From positions 1 through 38,864 of the forward strand of contig CANQQT010000017.1 in NCBI GenBank assembly GCA_947626065.1: DNA of 38,864 bases, given 5' to 3'. Both the position numbers and the translations under genes were made by a program. This DNA comes from an uncultured Clostridia bacterium (GTDB lineage: Bacteria; Bacillota; Clostridia; Oscillospirales; CAG-272). Positions 1 through 8,280 of the stretch are shown piece by piece; the first letter of the stretch is position 1; each line of letters starts with the position of its first letter. The notes under the pieces were generated by a model. It was not told the origin of the DNA, did not search any database, and saw only the letters and a list, made by a program, of their open reading frames with translations.

Positions 1-2925
1 CGGTTTTCCCGTGACGTAGGTAAAACCGGGTTCTACACCGGTGATTGCCCCACTTGCAGAAACCGTAGCAAGGGAGGGAATCCTGCTTTCCCATGTGAAG
101 GTTTGGGAGATTGTACTGGGAGAATAATAGACGGGCTTCAGGTAAAGACGCCCCAAATCCTTTGTCTCGCCGGGGGCAAGGTAAACTGTCGGATTTGTGA
201 CGATCTTCTTCGCGGAGGTATCGTACAGATACACTCCGGTCGGAACGGACGTGAACATCTCCACCTTCCGAAGATCCCACCGGGACGCCGTGTTGCCGGT
301 CGTCGGCCCCACGACGGCGGAGGCTCCGGAAGCCTTGCTTTGGCCCTGTGCCTGAAGGTAATACGACTCGTCGTTGTTGTTCTTCAGCTCATAATAGGCC
401 CCGACGTCATCGATTGTCCATCGGGCGCTGAGAAGAACCTCCGAATCGGTCGGATTTACTGCGTAAACGTCTACGTTGTTCCCCGTGCGGTCAAGCGCCA
501 TGTTGGGGTTGTAATAATGGCGAATGACGTATTTCCCGCCCTTGATATATTGAATGCGCCACATCTGACGAATCATGTCGGTTTCCGTGGAGGTATACCG
601 GCTCTCCTGCGTAACCTTCGTCAGGTTGTCATGGCACCCGTTGGTCGTCAGGTAGCAGTAAGAGTTCCCGTTCATGATATAGTAAATACCGTCAAGGATG
701 CGAACGCACAGCTCCTTCGAGACGGTGGCAATCTCTCCTGTAGAGGGAACGGTGCAGGAAGCGGTAATCACCGTCGTCCCCGCGCGAATGCCTCTCACCG
801 TACCCGAAGAATCCACCGCCGCGACTCCCGGGACGGAGGACGTCCATGTGACCGGAATCCCCGACGGAGAAGTGATCGCCGTCCACTGGATAGAGCCGTC
901 GGCATATACGTTTTCATTTCCGGTGATCTGAATCGTCGGAAGCTCATTTTCAATATATGCGCCGTTTTCAACAATGCGCCACCGCTGGTATGCGCTTCCC
1001 GTATAGGTCGATACGAAAACGTTTCCGGGCGAGGTGGTGGAGGTGCCCGAAGAGCTTCCGTTGGCGGAAGACGGATAGGCGGAGAGCGCCGTTGACATTT
1101 TTGTCCGAGGAATCAGCCGGAATTCGCTGTTTCCGCAACCGACGATAAACCAATGCTGAGCAAGGGAATCGTTGTTGGAATAAATCTGAACGTTGCTTCC
1201 GCTCTCGACGTAGCCGTCAATCTTGTAGATATCAAGAACACGGTTGGTTCCGTTTGAGCTGCACATGGCGCGCAGAACGTACCCGCCGGTTGAGGAGACG
1301 TATTCCAGCTTGAATTTCTGGCCGGAGGAGAGGGAAGAAATCGACGTACTGTACTGATAAACGTTGACGTCGTTGGCGTCGGTGCTGTTGTGAACCGTCA
1401 GGAAGGAACCGCTCCCGACGTTCTGGAAGGAATAGATTCCTCCCGAGAAGAGCGTGTCGGGAAGCGAATATCCGTACCGAACCGTGATCACGGGGCGCTT
1501 GGAGGCGGTGGAAATCTCGGTAGCAAGGAAGACGTTGTAGTCCGGATTGACGTTCGACTCATCCTCATACCGGATCATGTACCCGTAATTGGTTCCGCCC
1601 TGTTTCAGCTTCCACTCCATATCCGCCGTGATATCAAAGGTCATGGTGGAAAGGGAGGAATTGTAAGGGACGGTGGAAAGCAAGCTACCCCCGGACGGTG
1701 CGTTTGCAAAGGTGATAGTCGCGGGATCCCAAGACGAGCCGGCGCGATACATCCGGGCCGTCTTTCCTGTGGTCGTTCCGGACATGAACCGGAAGGTAGC
1801 CTCCGCGCTTTCAATCGGCATACTCGGGTCGATCTCGGGAAGATTGTTGATTTTAACATAGGTTCGGAGAACCTTTCCCGATTTCACCCCGAAGTAAAGA
1901 TTTTTCTCTTCCGAATGGTTGGCGGTGTTGCCTTCCTGAACGTAAGTGTCGGTAATGTTGGAACAGTATTCTCTTGTCGTTATCGAAGGATCCAGGAGAA
2001 GAGGATACACCCGATCGGGAGAAGAAAGCCATTCCTCCTCCGGCGTATAGGTAACGATCCAAACGTCGCCTTCCTGCTTTACCGTAACCTCGATATCGTT
2101 GAGAACCTCGTAAGCGGCGTCGGACATATAAGGAACGCCCACACGGTACTGGAGGGTTCCCGTCTCGTCGACGAAGCTCACGCTTCCGTCGCTCTGAGGA
2201 AGAGCGGACAGGCCGGGAGCGTTCACAAGCATCGAAAAGCTTCTTACGTCTGTCGGGGAAAGAATGTATACGTCCTCTTCTACCTTGTTTTGGAAAACGG
2301 AATATTCAACCGCAATCTCAGGGGAGGAGGAGAAGGGGCGGGAATATCTTAAAGCGCCGGAAATACCCGGTACGGCAAGCGCCGATGCGTCGGTTTCTTT
2401 GGCGTTTAAGATTTCGGCGGCCTGAGTGGAGGTTTCCTCCAAAATCTTGCTTATCCCTCCCGCTTTTCCGACTGCAAGAGACCATGAGAAGGAGCGGCCA
2501 TCCTTGAGGAGGGAGACCGTGTTCCGCGTCAGGGCCTTTTCCGCAAAGGACACCTGAAAGTCGGAATTGCTGTTCTTGATTTTCCCGTCCGATAGGCTCA
2601 GAGTATTGTCAACCTCCTGCCACCGGCCGTCTTCGTCAAGATAATGCACGGCTTCCGGATAGGTTACGGCCAAAAAGCTTCCGTCTTTAAGCAAATAATG
2701 CTTTTCAAACTCGCCGCGTCCCGAAATCTCTTCGGCGGCAATTTCGCTGTTGTCGGAAAGATAGGAGGGCACGGGGCCCAGCTCTTCCTCGCCGGAGAGA
2801 AGAGGCGCTCCCGTCTGAGGGTCCGGGCCGTTCGCCGAAACGTAAAACGGGAAGGCCGCGACCGAGAGAAGGACGGCAAGGAACAGACTGAGAAGGGAAA
2901 GTCTTCTTTTCTTTGAAATTTTCAT
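1..2925 (-). CDS. Secreted/surface protein with DNRLRE-like domain, ricin-type lectin (RICIN) segments and BIG2-like Ig domains; C-terminus truncated by window edge
   Basis: Manual translation from ATG at 2925 is open to base 1: MKISKKRRLSLLSLFLAVLLSVAAFPFYVSA signal peptide; TDTYVQEGNTANHSEEKNLYFGV...ARMYRAGSSWDPATITFANAPS (DNRLRE-like); GIYSFQNVGSGSFLTVHNSTDANDVNVYQY...AQHWFIV (RICIN-like); WTAITSPSGIPVTWTSSVPGVAAVDSSGTVRGIRAGTTVITA and TFTWESRIPSLATVSASGAITGVEPGFTYVTGK (BIG2-like). Absent from the ORF track because no stop lies in the window. Confidence 0.88.
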   Translation of the reverse strand, partial: MKISKKRRLSLLSLFLAVLLSVAAFPFYVSANGPDPQTGAPLLSGEEELGPVPSYLSDNSEIAAEEISGRGEFEKHYLLKDGSFLAVTYPEAVHYLDEDGRWQEVDNTLSLSDGKIKNSNSDFQVSFAEKALTRNTVSLLKDGRSFSWSLAVGKAGGISKILEETSTQAAEILNAKETDASALAVPGISGALRYSRPFSSSPEIAVEYSVFQNKVEEDVYILSPTDVRSFSMLVNAPGLSALPQSDGSVSFVDETGTLQYRVGVPYMSDAAYEVLNDIEVTVKQEGDVWIVTYTPEEEWLSSPDRVYPLLLDPSITTREYCSNITDTYVQEGNTANHSEEKNLYFGVKSGKVLRTYVKINNLPEIDPSMPIESAEATFRFMSGTTTGKTARMYRAGSSWDPATITFANAPSGGSLLSTVPYNSSLSTMTFDITADMEWKLKQGGTNYGYMIRYEDESNVNPDYNVFLATEISTASKRPVITVRYGYSLPDTLFSGGIYSFQNVGSGSFLTVHNSTDANDVNVYQYSTSISSLSSGQKFKLEYVSSTGGYVLRAMCSSNGTNRVLDIYKIDGYVESGSNVQIYSNNDSLAQHWFIVGCGNSEFRLIPRTKMSTALSAYPSSANGSSSGTSTTSPGNVFVSTYTGSAYQRWRIVENGAYIENELPTIQITGNENVYADGSIQWTAITSPSGIPVTWTSSVPGVAAVDSSGTVRGIRAGTTVITASCTVPSTGEIATVSKELCVRILDGIYYIMNGNSYCYLTTNGCHDNLTKVTQESRYTSTETDMIRQMWRIQYIKGGKYVIRHYYNPNMALDRTGNNVDVYAVNPTDSEVLLSARWTIDDVGAYYELKNNNDESYYLQAQGQSKASGASAVVGPTTGNTASRWDLRKVEMFTSVPTGVYLYDTSAKKIVTNPTVYLAPGETKDLGRLYLKPVYYSPSTISQTFTWESRIPSLATVSASGAITGVEPGFTYVTGKP

Positions 2926-2959
2926 TGCTGTGCTTCCTTTCTTTGACGTTATGGCCCAT

Positions 2960-3091
2960 TCAATGGGCCTTGCGCTTTTTTCCTTTTGTGCGTGCCGTCC
3001 GGGGATCCGAATCAGCACGCAAGCGGAACAAATTTAGGAAAAAAGGGCCAAAAAGGAAGGAAAACAGCGGGAAAGACGCCGGCCACCGCAT
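2960..3091 (-). CDS. Small ORF (43 aa) upstream of the DNRLRE gene; hydrophobic N-terminus, basic C-terminus; homologous to the sORF at 3723-3905
   Basis: MRWPASFPLFSFLFGPFFLNLFRLRADSDPRTARTKGKKRKAH*, GGAGG 4 nt upstream of ATG, about 45 nt downstream of the -10 of a predicted promoter; nucleotide and peptide similarity to 3723-3905. Confidence 0.5.
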   Translation of the reverse strand: MRWPASFPLFSFLFGPFFLNLFRLRADSDPRTARTKGKKRKAH

Positions 3092-3136
3092 AACGCCTCC
3101 TTTCTCACGGTGGAAAAAAGTTTTTATCTATAAATT

Positions 3137-3165
3137 ATTGTATCACATGGGAAATCATTTGTCAA
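3137..3165 (-). promoter_or_regulatory. Sigma70-type promoter for the sORF/DNRLRE gene
   Basis: Minus strand TTGACA-17 bp-TACAAT. Confidence 0.65.
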
Positions 3166-3176
3166 TAGTATCAAAC

Positions 3177-3196
3177 GTAAAATTTAAATATTTTAC
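3177..3196. promoter_or_regulatory. AT-rich inverted repeat upstream of the -35, possible operator
   Basis: GTAAAAT-TTAAAT-ATTTTAC, perfect 7-bp arms. Confidence 0.3.
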
Positions 3197-3283
3197 AGAA
3201 AGAGGGAAAAATTGGACGATTTTTTCCGGGGCCGATCCACCGGTCGGGGATTTGTCCCAAAAGCGCTTTTCTCAAAGCAGAAA

Positions 3284-3324
3284 CCGGTCGGGGCCCTTTT
3301 AAGGAGCTCCGACCGGACGTTTTT
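3284..3324. terminator. Hairpin with T-run in the interval after the 126-aa lipoprotein-like gene
   Basis: CCGGTCGGGGC...GCTCCGACCGG (one G-U pair) followed on + by CGTTTTT; in the minus direction it follows the stop at 3346. Confidence 0.5.
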
Positions 3325-3345
3325 ATCGGGTTGTTGCCTACGAGA

Positions 3346-3726
3346 TTACTCAGGCAATTCAAAAGTCATATCTTTCCAAAGATCGCCCCGAAAGCTCCAT
3401 TTGATTGTCACAGAACGACCGTCTTGGATGATTTCGTACTTGCCATCCGCGAACGGACAGTACCCATCGTCACCGCCGGTTAAATCGCCCAAATAGATCG
3501 GTTTGTCATCATCCTTTTGATAATACACATCTTCGCCACTTCCCATCAACCAGCCCCATTCCTTGATGATCAGCTTCTCGGACTCATCCTGTAAAGGGAT
3601 ATAAAGATCCTCCAAATATTCCCGCTCAAAAAAATCTCCTTCGGAATCGCATCCGCGAAAGGCGGGAATGACCAAGAAACAGCACAGCAACAAAGCGATG
3701 ACGGGGTTCACAATGATGTTATTCAT
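3346..3726 (-). CDS. Small exported/lipoprotein-like hypothetical protein (126 aa)
   Basis: MNNIIVNPVIALLLCCFLVIPAFRGCDSEG... hydrophobic N-terminus followed by Cys; start overlaps the upstream sORF stop (ATGA). Confidence 0.65.
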   Translation of the reverse strand: MNNIIVNPVIALLLCCFLVIPAFRGCDSEGDFFEREYLEDLYIPLQDESEKLIIKEWGWLMGSGEDVYYQKDDDKPIYLGDLTGGDDGYCPFADGKYEIIQDGRSVTIKWSFRGDLWKDMTFELPE

Positions 3727-3905
3727 TTTGTATCCTTTCCCAGAGAAAATCTGTAAACGCTTTCTTTCTTCATTGTCGTTTGCTGTTCGATAAGTTTTTC
3801 ACGTTTTTCGTTTGCGCGTACCGTCCGGGAATCCGAATCCGCACGAAAGCAAGACAAATTCAGAAAAAGGGCAAATGAGGAAAAGCCGAGGAAAGACGCG
3901 GCCAC
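3723..3905 (-). CDS. Small ORF (60 aa) translationally coupled to the 126-aa protein; homologue of the sORF at 2960-3091
   Basis: GTG start in the frame of track ORF 3723..4106: MAASFLGFSSFALFLNLSCFRADSDSRTVRANEKREKLIEQQTTMKKESVYRFSLGKDTK*; GGAGG upstream; ATGA overlap with next ORF. The longer 4106 start would read through the predicted promoter. Confidence 0.5.
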   Translation of the reverse strand: MAASFLGFSSFALFLNLSCFRADSDSRTVRANEKREKLIEQQTTMKKESVYRFSLGKDTK

Positions 3906-3942
3906 CGCGTAACCCTCCGTTCTGCTGTTGACGTTTGATTTT

Positions 3943-3971
3943 ATTATAGCGGGTACATTATCGCCATTCAA
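3943..3971 (-). promoter_or_regulatory. Predicted promoter for the sORF/126-aa protein pair
   Basis: Minus strand TTGAAT-17 bp-TATAAT. Confidence 0.55.
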
Positions 3972-4184
3972 GCACAATTTATTGACTTGCGATGAATTTT
4001 CTTTGAATTTTAAGTGCCGAATCGACCGTCGCCGCGCTTTTTTGCCCTTTTCCCGCTTCGAGAACGATGGCGCCACACCTTTTAACAAAGCCTTGTTATT
4101 TTCCAAGCGTTTTTATTCTCTTACGTCCTTGTCCAAAATTTCGCGTGGCCTTGACCCCGTCGCCGTCATCCTTTGCGCTCTTCA

Positions 4185-4224
4185 AAAAAGGAGCGTTTAC
4201 GCGTGGTTTTTGCGCGTAAACGCT
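4185..4224 (-). terminator. Rho-independent terminator of the Sel1-repeat gene 4277-6214 (likely bidirectional)
   Basis: Perfect 12-bp stem AGCGTTTACGCG/CGCGTAAACGCT; followed on minus by CCTTTTTT and on + by TTTTTT. Confidence 0.75.
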
Positions 4225-4278
4225 TTTTTATGCTTTTTTGCGTTTTTTACGCTTTTTTACGCGTGTAAACGCTTTTTT
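4224..4278. repeat. Phased T6 tracts
   Basis: T6 runs start at 4224, 4234, 4243, 4253 and 4273. Confidence 0.6.
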
Positions 4279-6214
4279 ACGCCTTATTCAGCACGGATTT
4301 ATACTTTGAAATCGGCAAGGAGGTTTCCGTTTCGTTTTTCTCAAACACACGGACGACACGGGTTTGCACATCCCCGTCGGGGGAAGGAACGACGACCTCG
4401 TCGCCGACCTTTATGTCGGGGAGATTGCAGAGGTAATCGTAACGCTTGCCGCCTTCCGAAAACATTACCGAGGCAAAGCGATACGTTTTCCCGGCGCTTG
4501 GGGAGGGGATTTTTAAAGCGAAATCCGCGCAGAGATGCATGACGCGTTCCCCGTAAAAATAATAATCGGAATCGGTGGCTTCGTCAAAGACGATCACCGC
4601 CTCGTCGCCGTCAAAGAGCTTCCCGCCTATCGCGAAGCGCTCAATTTTCGCTGTTTTTACGGTAATACGATCCATATAACCGCAGAAATGCGCCTCCGGA
4701 ATCGTGACAAAGAAGCGCGAAGGATAAAATTCTCCCTTCAAGGGCAGAATGCGGAAGCACAGACTATACTGCCCGTTTTTCAGCCGTTTTATCTTCGCTT
4801 CCACTCTTCTATTCAGATCCAGTGCGCTTGAAATCAGAGGCAATGCGGACCATCCATAGACCGTATGACGCGGTTTTCTATAGCTTGTCTGCGGTAAAAC
4901 CTCTTCAATCGCTTTCGCGATTCCGTCGGCGACCGCCGAATCTCCGTACCGGTCGCAATCGCGCATACGCTGTTTTATCGCAAACTCCGCCTGTAGGTAA
5001 TACCAGTAGGCGTCGTCCGCATCGCCTCCGTCGAGGCGCAAATGGCCCATGCGGAGAGCGATGTCCGCGAACTTGCCGTCTGTCCGGCCCTCCTGAATAA
5101 AGCGGAGATTTTCATAATACAGCTCCCTGGCGAGCCCCGCGGCAATCCGGGCGTTCTTTTTCACCCAGTAACCGTGGCGATACATATCGGACAGCTTGTA
5201 ACGTGATTCGTAAACGCCGCCCGCCGCGCCGATGTTATAGTAATAGAAGGCTTTTTCGTAATCGGGCTTCCCGTCGGCGCATCTGCCGTAATAGAAGAGA
5301 TAGCCGAGCGTGTTGGCAAGGAAGGGGCTTTCGTCAACCTCCATCAGCTTCAGAAGCAGATCGCGCGAGCCGCACCAGTCGCACGCATACGCGCGGTTGC
5401 CGCCGTAAAGGGAATACGCTTTCGCATAAAGCGCCGTCGTATTGCCTTTTTCGCACAGCTCCTCAACGTACTTCACCCACAAAGCGACCTCGGCATCGGT
5501 CGCCGCTTTCAGCATATCGTCGTTATCAAACGCCTTGATATAACGCTCCTTGACGCCGTCGTCATAATCCCGCTGAGGCACCGACAGCGAAAGCATTTTA
5601 AGCGTATTCTCGGTCCGCTTGATGAGCTTGTCAATCTCCGCCCCATCGGTATCGTTCCAGCCGCGCCAAATAAGCGCCGTAAAATCGCCGAGGAGCAGCT
5701 GCCCCTTCTGCGGGAGAAAACGATAGCCGTCCACAGACTCGAGGGGGAGATCCTCCTCCAAATTAAAGACGGTACCGAAAAGCGCCCGGACAGGCTCCAC
5801 CCATTCCTTTTTCGCGGCGGCGAAGCCGCGTTCTTTACACTTATACATCGCGGCGAGCAAATCCTCGCCGGTCATTACGACGGGTTCCTCACAGCGCAGA
5901 CGGCAATACGGATACAGGTCGCCGAAAAGATCGGAAAACGAGGTCTCGTATCTCAACAGCTTCCGCAAAGTGTCCCTGTCCGTCGTCACACTCGGGTAGT
6001 GATCCACCTTTTCGGGATCGAGCCGGATGAGCTCCTCTTCATATTCGTCATCGCAATCGGCGCAAACGAGCTTCCCTTTTTCTGTTCTCAGAACGATATA
6101 ATAATCGTATTTGCCTCTTTTGCCGTGTCCGACGACGTCTCCGGGAACGATTGGTTTCATGTGTAATACCATCCTTGTTTGATTGGCGTTGATGAAAAGT
6201 AAAAGAAAAAGCAC
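4277..6214 (-). CDS. Sel1-like (SLR/TPR) repeat protein, 645 aa
   Basis: Repeat segments such as ESPFLANTLGYLFYYGRCADGKPDYEKAFYYYNIGAAGGVYESRYKLSDMYRHGYWVKKN. Confidence 0.75.
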   Translation of the reverse strand: MLFLLLFINANQTRMVLHMKPIVPGDVVGHGKRGKYDYYIVLRTEKGKLVCADCDDEYEEELIRLDPEKVDHYPSVTTDRDTLRKLLRYETSFSDLFGDLYPYCRLRCEEPVVMTGEDLLAAMYKCKERGFAAAKKEWVEPVRALFGTVFNLEEDLPLESVDGYRFLPQKGQLLLGDFTALIWRGWNDTDGAEIDKLIKRTENTLKMLSLSVPQRDYDDGVKERYIKAFDNDDMLKAATDAEVALWVKYVEELCEKGNTTALYAKAYSLYGGNRAYACDWCGSRDLLLKLMEVDESPFLANTLGYLFYYGRCADGKPDYEKAFYYYNIGAAGGVYESRYKLSDMYRHGYWVKKNARIAAGLARELYYENLRFIQEGRTDGKFADIALRMGHLRLDGGDADDAYWYYLQAEFAIKQRMRDCDRYGDSAVADGIAKAIEEVLPQTSYRKPRHTVYGWSALPLISSALDLNRRVEAKIKRLKNGQYSLCFRILPLKGEFYPSRFFVTIPEAHFCGYMDRITVKTAKIERFAIGGKLFDGDEAVIVFDEATDSDYYFYGERVMHLCADFALKIPSPSAGKTYRFASVMFSEGGKRYDYLCNLPDIKVGDEVVVPSPDGDVQTRVVRVFEKNETETSLPISKYKSVLNKA

Positions 6215-6302
6215 AGCGGTGCAACATTATTATATCCCTAACGGAAGAAGAAGTCAACCGTTTTCGACAGATTTTTGAGAATTTCGCCCACGCTCGCCTC
6301 GT

Positions 6303-7103
6303 TTACCGCTCCCAGCTGATGCAATTCAGACAGCCGCCTTCCTTTGCGATTTCGTTCAGCATAACCGGCACGACCGGCTTTGAAAACAGTTCGGTCGCTC
6401 TTTTGACGGCGGTTTCGTCCTCCAGCGCGCCGAAAATCGGAAGAAACACGGCCTTTTCCGTTTCCAGAAAATTGAGATAACAGCCGACGGCGCTGTCCTT
6501 TGGGGAGGGAAAGTAGGGGAAATCGAGGGCTTCGATCCCGTTTGCGTGCAGTATCCGTGCGATTTTCTGCTCCAGCCCGTTTTGATAGGGCGTGTCGTTG
6601 CCGAGCGCCGTGTGCTCGTCCAAGAACCGCACCATTCCGTCGGCGTGACCCGTCCAATCGGACGGGAGCGACGGAATAATAATCACCCGCGCCTCTAAAA
6701 GCGATTCGAGCACCCCGACGAGCGCGGAGCGGGAAACGTCCGGATTTTCCGAAAAAATGCGGTCGCTGATGACGGCGGTTTCCCGCGAGGGAGAGAATAC
6801 TACGTTTCCGCCGTCCAGATTGATATCGGAATAAACGAGATTTTCCACGGAAAAATGCGGGGCGATATCGCGCCGAAAATCCGTGCGAAGCTCCGGCGCG
6901 TCTGCAAGATACCCCGGCTCATAACGAAACGATACGAATTTGCCGGATTTGGTGCGCACCGGCATAAAATCCCGCAGCCAGATATCTTTTGTGCTGTCGA
7001 GCAGACGGTATGCAACACTCTGTGAGTCCAGCGCGTCAAACAACCGTTTTGCCGCCGGAGCGTAGGCGGGGGTGGAGAGTAAGAGAGAGGAAAAATAGAG
7101 CAT
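6303..7103 (-). CDS. Agmatine deiminase / peptidyl-arginine deiminase family protein
   Basis: DIWLRDFMPV, WTGHADGMVRFLDEHTALGND and C-terminal GGCLNCISW Cys motif. Confidence 0.82.
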   Translation of the reverse strand: MLYFSSLLLSTPAYAPAAKRLFDALDSQSVAYRLLDSTKDIWLRDFMPVRTKSGKFVSFRYEPGYLADAPELRTDFRRDIAPHFSVENLVYSDINLDGGNVVFSPSRETAVISDRIFSENPDVSRSALVGVLESLLEARVIIIPSLPSDWTGHADGMVRFLDEHTALGNDTPYQNGLEQKIARILHANGIEALDFPYFPSPKDSAVGCYLNFLETEKAVFLPIFGALEDETAVKRATELFSKPVVPVMLNEIAKEGGCLNCISWER

Positions 7104-7108
7104 ATTAT

Positions 7109-7651
7109 TTAATTAACAATTACAAAGCGAAGTTCTTTTTTATCGCTGATATTTTTCCTTTGAAGGGAGAAAATTTTCAATGGTTCTTCCCCGTCTATCA
7201 AGTATAAATGGGATTCCGTATCCAGCGAATGCTGACCGTGGCAGTTGCAATATTCCGGTTTGCTTTTATATAAACATAAAGTATGTGCTATCTTATCGGG
7301 GCATAGAAAATCGCCGCTTTCGGTTTTTATTGCTTTGATAAGGACATTGTCCGAAAATTGTTCGTTCGTTACCGACAGAAGCAACTGCCCACCGTAAATG
7401 CACCACGTGCCCGGCTGGTCAAACAGGGCCGCCGAAACGAGATGTTTTTTCAGAGAGTACTCCTGCGTTTTATCCGCCCCATAACATATTTTTTTACCCG
7501 TCACATCCTTTTCATCATGATAGTATGCTTCGGTAGCAACGATTTGGAATTTTTGGCCGCCTTTTCTGCAAATATACTTGCCCAGCAGATCTTTTGCGAC
7601 CTCTTTTGCCTCCCTTGTAAAAAAGTTCTTGTCGTTTAAGCTCTTACTCAT
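7109..7651 (-). CDS. DNA-3-methyladenine glycosylase (AAG/MPG family)
   Basis: FFTREAKEVAKDLLGKYICRK...VATEAYYHDEKD...GTWCIYGGQLLLSV...ESHLYLIDGEEP pattern. Confidence 0.75.
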   Translation of the reverse strand: MSKSLNDKNFFTREAKEVAKDLLGKYICRKGGQKFQIVATEAYYHDEKDVTGKKICYGADKTQEYSLKKHLVSAALFDQPGTWCIYGGQLLLSVTNEQFSDNVLIKAIKTESGDFLCPDKIAHTLCLYKSKPEYCNCHGQHSLDTESHLYLIDGEEPLKIFSLQRKNISDKKELRFVIVN

Positions 7652-7696
7652 TTTTCATTTCTCCTTTGTTTTTTAATTTTATTCAGAAAAATCATC

Positions 7697-8098
7697 CTAT
7701 TTTTCGGCTTCCTCATTCGCCAATGCCCGATAGTGCGCCGAACCGTCGCTTTTGAAGCTAACGCACGACAGACCGGCCAGTCCGAACTCCCTCTTGATTT
7801 GTGCCCTAACGTCCTCGCGATTTAACTGCGGATTCAGATACACGGTCGCTTTGCTTCGTTTGACCTCCACGCGTCCGCGTGGGTAATAATTGTAAGGCTT
7901 GCCGTCGGTCACAGACCTCGGCAGTTTTTCCCACTCCGCCTTATGATTAAAATTCTCGCCGCTCTTGGCGGTAAACTCAACGTGTTCGAGCGGGGCGCCG
8001 TTTTCGTCACAGCGTACCTTGCGGCAGACGAGCGCCCCGTCAATCCGCCAGAAAACGCCTTTGTAAATGGCCGTGCCGTTTCTTTCGTTCAGTCCCAA
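7697..8098 (-). CDS. Hypothetical protein (133 aa, possible phage-type), probable TTG start overlapping the stop of the BC1881-like ORF
   Basis: In frame of track ORF 7697..8440, whose upstream part overlaps two other coding regions; TTGGGACTGA overlap suggests coupling. MGLNERNGTAIYKGVFWRIDGALVCRKVRCDENG... Confidence 0.55.
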   Translation of the reverse strand: MGLNERNGTAIYKGVFWRIDGALVCRKVRCDENGAPLEHVEFTAKSGENFNHKAEWEKLPRSVTDGKPYNYYPRGRVEVKRSKATVYLNPQLNREDVRAQIKREFGLAGLSCVSFKSDGSAHYRALANEEAEK

Positions 8099-8253
8099 AT
8101 CCGCAAAATCACCACCGGTCCGCTGTCGTTTACCGTCTGCCTGCCCGCGGTGATGCTGTAGGGCTCGTAGGGCTCGACCGAAAGCAGCTCTACGCCCTCC
8201 CGTTTTGCCAGCTCCTCCACCAGCTTTTTGGTTGATACGTCTTTCAGTTCCAT
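8089..8253 (-). CDS. BC1881-family-like small protein (54 aa)
   Basis: MELKDVSTKKLVEELAKREGVELLSVEPYEPYSITAGRQTVNDSGPVVILRIWD*; AAAAGGAGCGATCACA SD before ATG; below the ORF-track length cut-off. Confidence 0.65.
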   Translation of the reverse strand: MELKDVSTKKLVEELAKREGVELLSVEPYEPYSITAGRQTVNDSGPVVILRIWD

Positions 8254-8280
8254 TGTGATCGCTCCTTTTTGTTTTATTTC

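Noticed and set aside
103-2352. + strand ORFs 103..1095 and 1390..2352
   Set aside because: Opposite the well-supported DNRLRE/RICIN/BIG2 frame; no recognisable domains.
3906-4106. N-terminal extension of track ORF 3723..4106
   Set aside because: Would span the predicted promoter at 3943-3971 and the sequence shared with 9627-9720; the GTG at 3905 with GGAGG fits better.
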